Below, piece after piece: positions 33,027 through 37,361 of a DNA stretch of 37,361 nt; the first letter of the stretch is position 1; every line of letters begins with the position of its first letter. Position numbers and translations under genes: made by a program. The stretch spans positions 1-37,361 of the forward strand of contig NZ_JAELTN010000048.1 of assembly GCF_016428855.1 (NCBI RefSeq), written 5' to 3'. The stretch is from Pedobacter sp. ASV28. Lineage in GTDB: Bacteria > Bacteroidota > Bacteroidia > Sphingobacteriales > Sphingobacteriaceae. The notes under the pieces were generated by a model. That model ran no database searches, was not told the origin of the DNA, and saw nothing but the letters and a program-made list of their open reading frames with translations.

Positions 33027-34676
33027 ATGTTCAATAAATTGAAAAGAAAAATATTATTATCCTGCATCTCTCTATCATTTGTAATCTCTTCCTGTAGTTA
33101 TAAGAAAGCTGATCTGGTTGTTTACAATGCCAAGATTTATACGGTAAACCAAGGTTTTGAAATAGCTGAGGCGATGGCCATTAAGAATGGAAAGATCATA
33201 GCTATAGGGGAAACTTCGGTAATTAAGGGAGATTATCCTGCTAAGGAGATGATAAATGCCAAAGGGAAAGCAGTTTACCCCGGATTTATTGATGCGCATG
33301 CCCATTTTTGGGGTTATGCAGAAAGTTTGCACAATGCCAATCTAACTGGAGCCAAGTCATGGGATGAGACCCTTAAACTACTTCAGGACTTTTCAAAAAC
33401 CCAGCCTGAGGGTTGGTTGATCGGTAGGGGATGGGATCAAAACGATTGGCCCAATAAACAGTTTCCTACAAAAGAAAAGCTGGATGAGCTATTTCCTGAT
33501 AGACCAGTATTGTTGAGACGAATTGATGGACATGCTGCAATAGTTAACCAAAAAGCCCTGGAAGCAGCTGGTATAACCAAGCCTGATCGCTTAACTGGTG
33601 GCGAGATTGTAGAAAAGGATGGGAAATTAACTGGCTTGCTCATTGATAACGCTATAAGCTTAGTATCGAATAAAATACCTCCGTTTACTGCTTCACAAAT
33701 GAAAGCCCTTCTATTAAAGGCGCAGGCGAATTGTTTTGAAGTAGGGTTAACAACTATAGATGATTGTGGTTTAGATTATAATGCCGTAGAGGTAATGGAG
33801 AAGTTGCAAAAAAGTGGGGATCTAAAAATGCGCATGTATGTCATGCTATCAGATGCTGAGAAAAACTACGATTATCTTATCGAACGTGGACCAATTAAAA
33901 CAGATAGGTTAAATGTACGTTCCTTCAAAGTTTATGCTGATGGTGCTTTGGGCTCAAGAGGGGCATGCTTGCTACATCCTTATGCTGATATGCCCAATAG
34001 AACTGGATTTCTATTAAGCAATATTGAGCATTTCGAAAAAGTGGCAAAAAAAATAAATGAGCATAATTTTCAAATGTGTACCCATGCTATAGGTGATTCT
34101 GCAAATAGAAGCATCTTGAAAATTTATAATAAGGTGTTAGGGGCAAATAATGATAAACGTTGGCGAATAGAGCATGCCCAGGTAGTTTCACCTCAAGATT
34201 TCCATCTTTTTGGTAGTGCTAAGGTAATACCTTCCGTACAGCCTACACATGCCACTTCAGACATGTACTGGGCAGAAGAAAGGTTGGGAAAAGATAGGAT
34301 AAAGGGAGCCTATGCCTACCAACAGCTGCTAAAGCAAAATGGTTGGATTGCATTGGGAACAGATTTTCCGGTAGAGCAGATCAATCCAATGCTTACTTTT
34401 TATGCGGCAACGTATAGAAAAGATAGTCATGATTACCCTAAAGGAGGATTTCAAATTGAGAATGCCCTTACACCGGAAGAAACGCTAAGGGGCATGACCA
34501 TCTGGGCAGCCAAAGCTAATTTTGAAGAAAATGAAAAAGGTAGCTTGGAGGTTGGTAAATTTGCTGACTTTGTGATCTTAGAAAATGACATATTAAGGGC
34601 CGATGCCAAACAAATCTTACAGAATAAAGTATTAAAGACCTACGTTAATGGAGAAAAAGTTTATGAAAAAAAATAG
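33027..34676 (+). CDS. YtcJ-type metal-dependent amidohydrolase, lipoprotein
   Basis: 549 aa with a lipobox (ISSC, Cys23). Amidohydrolase_3 features: VVYNAKIYTVNQGF, PGFIDAHAHFWG (H91 and H93, first metal ligands), KVYADGALGSRGA (K301 near the metal site), THAIGDSANR (H353), RIEHAQ (H383) and GTDFPVE. The ending FADFVILENDIL is typical. The family hydrolyses C-N bonds of amides, carbamates or cyclic ureas; the substrate is unknown. The next gene overlaps its end, so the two form an operon of two lipoprotein hydrolases. Confidence 0.92.
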   Translation: MFNKLKRKILLSCISLSFVISSCSYKKADLVVYNAKIYTVNQGFEIAEAMAIKNGKIIAIGETSVIKGDYPAKEMINAKGKAVYPGFIDAHAHFWGYAESLHNANLTGAKSWDETLKLLQDFSKTQPEGWLIGRGWDQNDWPNKQFPTKEKLDELFPDRPVLLRRIDGHAAIVNQKALEAAGITKPDRLTGGEIVEKDGKLTGLLIDNAISLVSNKIPPFTASQMKALLLKAQANCFEVGLTTIDDCGLDYNAVEVMEKLQKSGDLKMRMYVMLSDAEKNYDYLIERGPIKTDRLNVRSFKVYADGALGSRGACLLHPYADMPNRTGFLLSNIEHFEKVAKKINEHNFQMCTHAIGDSANRSILKIYNKVLGANNDKRWRIEHAQVVSPQDFHLFGSAKVIPSVQPTHATSDMYWAEERLGKDRIKGAYAYQQLLKQNGWIALGTDFPVEQINPMLTFYAATYRKDSHDYPKGGFQIENALTPEETLRGMTIWAAKANFEENEKGSLEVGKFADFVILENDILRADAKQILQNKVLKTYVNGEKVYEKK

Positions 34677-36480
34677 CCTTGCTGGTATAATCACTATTTG
34701 TTTGACCATTGTTTTTATGCTGACCGCATGTGCGCAGGAGCATAGACAAAATGAGAACAGGTTAAAAAAAATAGAGGCAATTGTAAATAGTACCGTTTTG
34801 CTCAATAACCAAAAAGGCCTTATACCCATCACTGATTTGGCCCATAAGAAAATAGTGTCTGTTGGATTGGGCTTTTCTAATCAGATAGGATTTGATAGCC
34901 TTTTAAATAAATACGCACAGGTAAAGTTGTTGAGTGCCACCAAATATGCTGATTCGACTAACTTGAATGACATTGAGGATGACTTGAAGTTCTTCAATAC
35001 TATTATTGTGGCTTTAGATCATGACATGGCAAAAAATGGAAAGTACATCAACTTTATTGAGCATATGGCCCAAACCAAAAATGTGATCGTTTCCTTATTC
35101 GGTAATGGTAACGCCTTGGCTTCTTTTGATGGCATTAGTACACCAATTGTTTGGAGTAGCCAAGTTAACGAAGAAGCGGCTCTGGTAGTTCCTCAATTTA
35201 TATTTGGTGGCATTGCGGCACAACAAACCCTGACCAAATCTTATTCAAATAAATATGGCATAGGATTAGGCTATACTACATTGGCTACAAGATTAAAATA
35301 TACCGTTCCGGAAGATGCAGGCGTTAATAGTGACGACTTGAGGGAGATAGATGATATCATAAAAGAGGGTATAGCAAAAAAGGCAGCACCAGGAATGGTG
35401 GTCTTGGTGGCAAAAGATGGGAAGGTTATTTACAATAAAGCTTTTGGCTATCATACTTATGATAACCTGCAGCCAGATAAAGTGACCGATATTTTTGATT
35501 TTGCCTCAGTAACCAAAACTACGGCAACCACCCCAAGTGTAATGCGTTTGGTAGAACAACAAAAGCTAAAGCTCGACACGAATGTGGGTTACTATATTGC
35601 CAAAGCAAGAAATACGCCTATGAATGTGGTCAATGTGCGGGAAGTTATGTTGCATCAGGCAGGATTCATTCCTTATATTCCTTTCCATAATTTTGTAAAA
35701 GAAGGCGACTACAGCAGGGATTCTTCGGCAGCTTTTCCCACCAAAGTAGCGGATAACTATTACATAAAAAAGGACTTCTTTAATGATTTTATGTGGCCAA
35801 AAATGCTGAATTCGCCTTTGAAAACAAGGGGAAGCTATGTATATAGCGATATCAGTATGTATGTTATGCAGGATATTGTAGAGCATATTTCGGAAATGCC
35901 ACTCGATAAATATGTCTATGAGAACTTTTATTTGCCTTTGGGGATGCAAAATGCAGGTTTTCTGCCCCGAAATAGATTTAGTAAAGACCAGATCGTGCCA
36001 ACGGAAGATGATAAGGTATTTAGAAAAACCTTACTAGAGGGCTATGTGCATGATCAAGGTGCAGCCTTGAAAGGCGGAGTTGCTGGACATGCGGGCTTAT
36101 TTGGTACCGCTAACGATCTGGCCATTTATAATCAGATGTTGTTGAATAAAGGAAGTTATGGCGGCGAGCAATATTTTACCCCGCAAACCGTAGAGATGTT
36201 TACTGCCAAGCAATCTAACGTAAGCCGTAGAGGTTTGGGATTTGATAGGTGGGATCCAGATTTGACCAAAAAATATCCATCGGAACTGGCCTCTTCACAA
36301 ACGTTTGGACATACTGGCTACACTGGTATTGCAGCTTGGGTAGATCCATCTAGAAATATGGTCTATATCTTTTTGTCTAATAGGGTAAACCCTGGCGTTA
36401 GCGAAATGTTGGGCAAGTTGAATATACGTCCGCGTATACAGGATGTAGTGAATAAAGCGATAGACAAGAGCAAGAAATAA
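34663..36480 (+). CDS. Serine hydrolase lipoprotein with GH3 C-terminal-like N-domain
   Basis: 605 aa from MKKNSLAG. The ATG at 34648 adds five residues and is also possible. The lipobox is MLTAC (Cys23). Residues about 35-200 (VLLNNQKGLIPITDLAHKKI, then IVSLFGNGNALASF) resemble the C-terminal domain of GH3 beta-N-acetylhexosaminidases. From about 215 on there is a class C beta-lactamase fold: S282-V-T-K285, Y394-S-D396 and H550-T-G552. Bacteroidota commonly fuse a GH3 barrel to this pair; here the GH3 catalytic barrel is absent. A peptidoglycan-fragment substrate is inferred. It overlaps the amidohydrolase gene by 14 nt. Confidence 0.88.
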   Translation: MKKNSLAGIITICLTIVFMLTACAQEHRQNENRLKKIEAIVNSTVLLNNQKGLIPITDLAHKKIVSVGLGFSNQIGFDSLLNKYAQVKLLSATKYADSTNLNDIEDDLKFFNTIIVALDHDMAKNGKYINFIEHMAQTKNVIVSLFGNGNALASFDGISTPIVWSSQVNEEAALVVPQFIFGGIAAQQTLTKSYSNKYGIGLGYTTLATRLKYTVPEDAGVNSDDLREIDDIIKEGIAKKAAPGMVVLVAKDGKVIYNKAFGYHTYDNLQPDKVTDIFDFASVTKTTATTPSVMRLVEQQKLKLDTNVGYYIAKARNTPMNVVNVREVMLHQAGFIPYIPFHNFVKEGDYSRDSSAAFPTKVADNYYIKKDFFNDFMWPKMLNSPLKTRGSYVYSDISMYVMQDIVEHISEMPLDKYVYENFYLPLGMQNAGFLPRNRFSKDQIVPTEDDKVFRKTLLEGYVHDQGAALKGGVAGHAGLFGTANDLAIYNQMLLNKGSYGGEQYFTPQTVEMFTAKQSNVSRRGLGFDRWDPDLTKKYPSELASSQTFGHTGYTGIAAWVDPSRNMVYIFLSNRVNPGVSEMLGKLNIRPRIQDVVNKAIDKSKK

Positions 36481-36552
36481 AGGTTCAGGTAATCTTGATC
36501 TAGAGCTGATGGAGAAAAGTATCCTTTCGGCTTGAAGAGGGCCTGAGGAATG

Positions 36553-36593
36553 AAAAACAGCCGACTTAAAGGGGTAAAGTCGGCTGTTTTTTT
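36553..36593. terminator. Bidirectional terminator between serine hydrolase and rdgB
   Basis: A 15-bp stem (36553-36567 with 36577-36591, core ACAGCCGACTT) has A-rich and T-rich ends, so a T run follows on both strands. It lies between two convergent genes and can serve both. Confidence 0.9.
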
Positions 36594-36598
36594 AGGTA

Positions 36599-37189
36599 CT
36601 ATTTAGCTGATGATTTTAAAAAATCAATTAGTTTTCCCATCGCTATAGCCCGGTGGCTAATCTTGTTTTTTTGTTCCATATCCATCTCCGCAAAAGTAAT
36701 GTTATAGCCGTCGGGTTCAAAAATCGGATCGTAGCCAAAGCCCTTTGTACCTGAAACAGTCGTTCGGATCTGACCTTTGATTTCTCCTTCAAACAAATGG
36801 TTTTCTCCGTCTTTCATGAGAGAAATTACTGTTCTAAATTTTGCTTTGCGATTCGATTTGCCTTCCATGTTTTTAAGCAGCAATTGTAGGTTAACAAGAT
36901 CGTCTTTTACACCGCTGTAACGGGCGGAAAATATACCGGGTTCATTGTTTAGGGCTTCCACCTCTAGTCCACTATCATCGGCAAAACAATCTAATTGGTA
37001 GTTGTCAACTACATATTTACTTTTTAAGCTCGCGTTTTCGGCAAAACTGTTTCCCGTTTCCGGAATATCAACCAGACAGCCAATATCTTTTAGGTTTACC
37101 ACTTCATATGCCAAGGAAAGTAATTGGGCAACTTCATCTGTTTTGTGTACATTGTTTGTGGCAAAAACCAATTTGTTTTTAGTTGACAT
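36599..37189 (-). CDS. rdgB: Non-canonical purine NTP pyrophosphatase (RdgB/HAM1)
   Basis: 196 aa from MSTKNKL, the normal family size. Motifs: FATNNVHKTDEV (nucleotide-binding N-terminus), FADDSGLEVEALN (metal site), GIFSARYSG, GFGYDPIFEPDGY and ISHRAIAM. It cleaves ITP, dITP and XTP to monophosphates and pyrophosphate, keeping deaminated purines out of DNA. An in-frame ATG at 37222 would add MGSEMCIRDRY, but those codons lie mostly in sequencing adapter, so the true start is 37189. Nothing upstream of it is genomic beyond 37193. Confidence 0.95.
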   Translation of the reverse strand: MSTKNKLVFATNNVHKTDEVAQLLSLAYEVVNLKDIGCLVDIPETGNSFAENASLKSKYVVDNYQLDCFADDSGLEVEALNNEPGIFSARYSGVKDDLVNLQLLLKNMEGKSNRKAKFRTVISLMKDGENHLFEGEIKGQIRTTVSGTKGFGYDPIFEPDGYNITFAEMDMEQKNKISHRAIAMGKLIDFLKSSAK

Positions 37190-37193
37190 ATAC

Positions 37194-37261
37194 CTGTCTC
37201 TTATACACATCTCCGAGCCCACGAGACCTGCGTTACCATCGCGTATGCCGTCTTGTGCTTG
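37194..37261 (+). other. Nextera transposase adapter read-through (artefact)
   Basis: CTGTCTCTTATACACATCT (37194-37212) is the Tn5 mosaic end, followed by CCGAGCCCACGAGAC (37213-37227). Next come 10 bases that fit an i7 index (CTGCGTTACC) and a P7-end sequence with two miscalls to G (ATCGCGTATGCCG, TCTTGTGCTTG). This is library adapter, not genome. Confidence 0.98.
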
Positions 37262-37265
37262 TAAA

Positions 37266-37361
<96 letters not shown>

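Noticed and set aside
37190..37222. N-terminal extension of rdgB (start at 37222)
   Set aside because: The codons lie mostly in the Nextera adapter; the genuine start is MSTKNKL at 37189.

Overview
The window reads as one contig from a Bacteroidota chromosome, most likely Sphingobacteriaceae and Pedobacter-like. The evidence is AT-rich DNA with few Shine-Dalgarno sequences, promoter boxes of the TTG-N19-TAnnTTTG type, many lipoprotein signal peptides, an MG2-type envelope protein, a TamB/TamL pair and an LpxB gene. The genus is inference. The last 168 bases are not genomic: a Nextera adapter starts at 37194 and runs into poly-G, so the biological sequence stops near 37193.

Left part (1-6690): a truncated secreted MG2-like protein, a secreted M16 zinc protease, and the run surE - small 3-TM protein - lpxB, closed by a strong terminator. 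Next is tRNA-Ala(GGC) with a near-ideal Bacteroidota promoter.

Tiny island (about 6814-10071): a 15-bp copy of the tRNA 3' end recurs 3.26 kb downstream, directly before a terminator that probably once served the tRNA. Between the copies are a class C beta-lactamase-fold lipoprotein and a divergent AraC-type regulator. There are also repeated AACTCAGCCA motifs at both ends, a third inverted copy of the core, and a possible ABC-ATPase remnant, but no integrase. A 37-bp perfect inverted repeat lies just outside the right end.

Middle part (10541-17774): a mannose-6-phosphate-isomerase-like cupin, an acyl-CoA desaturase, a calcineurin-like phosphatase, an RhlE-type helicase, and a gene-poor stretch rich in palindromic repeats with a frameshifted gene. 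After that comes an amino-acid permease coupled to a PLP trans-sulfuration enzyme.

Right part (18065-37193): parE, a hybrid histidine kinase, a VOC protein, and the outer-membrane operon tamB-tamL-YihY/BrkB. These are followed by cytidine deaminase, a GDPD-family lipoprotein, a two-gene lipoprotein operon (YtcJ-type amidohydrolase plus a serine hydrolase with a GH3-C-like N-terminus) and rdgB. Most genes are housekeeping or envelope-related. The tRNA-flanked cassette is the best candidate for something not yet described.
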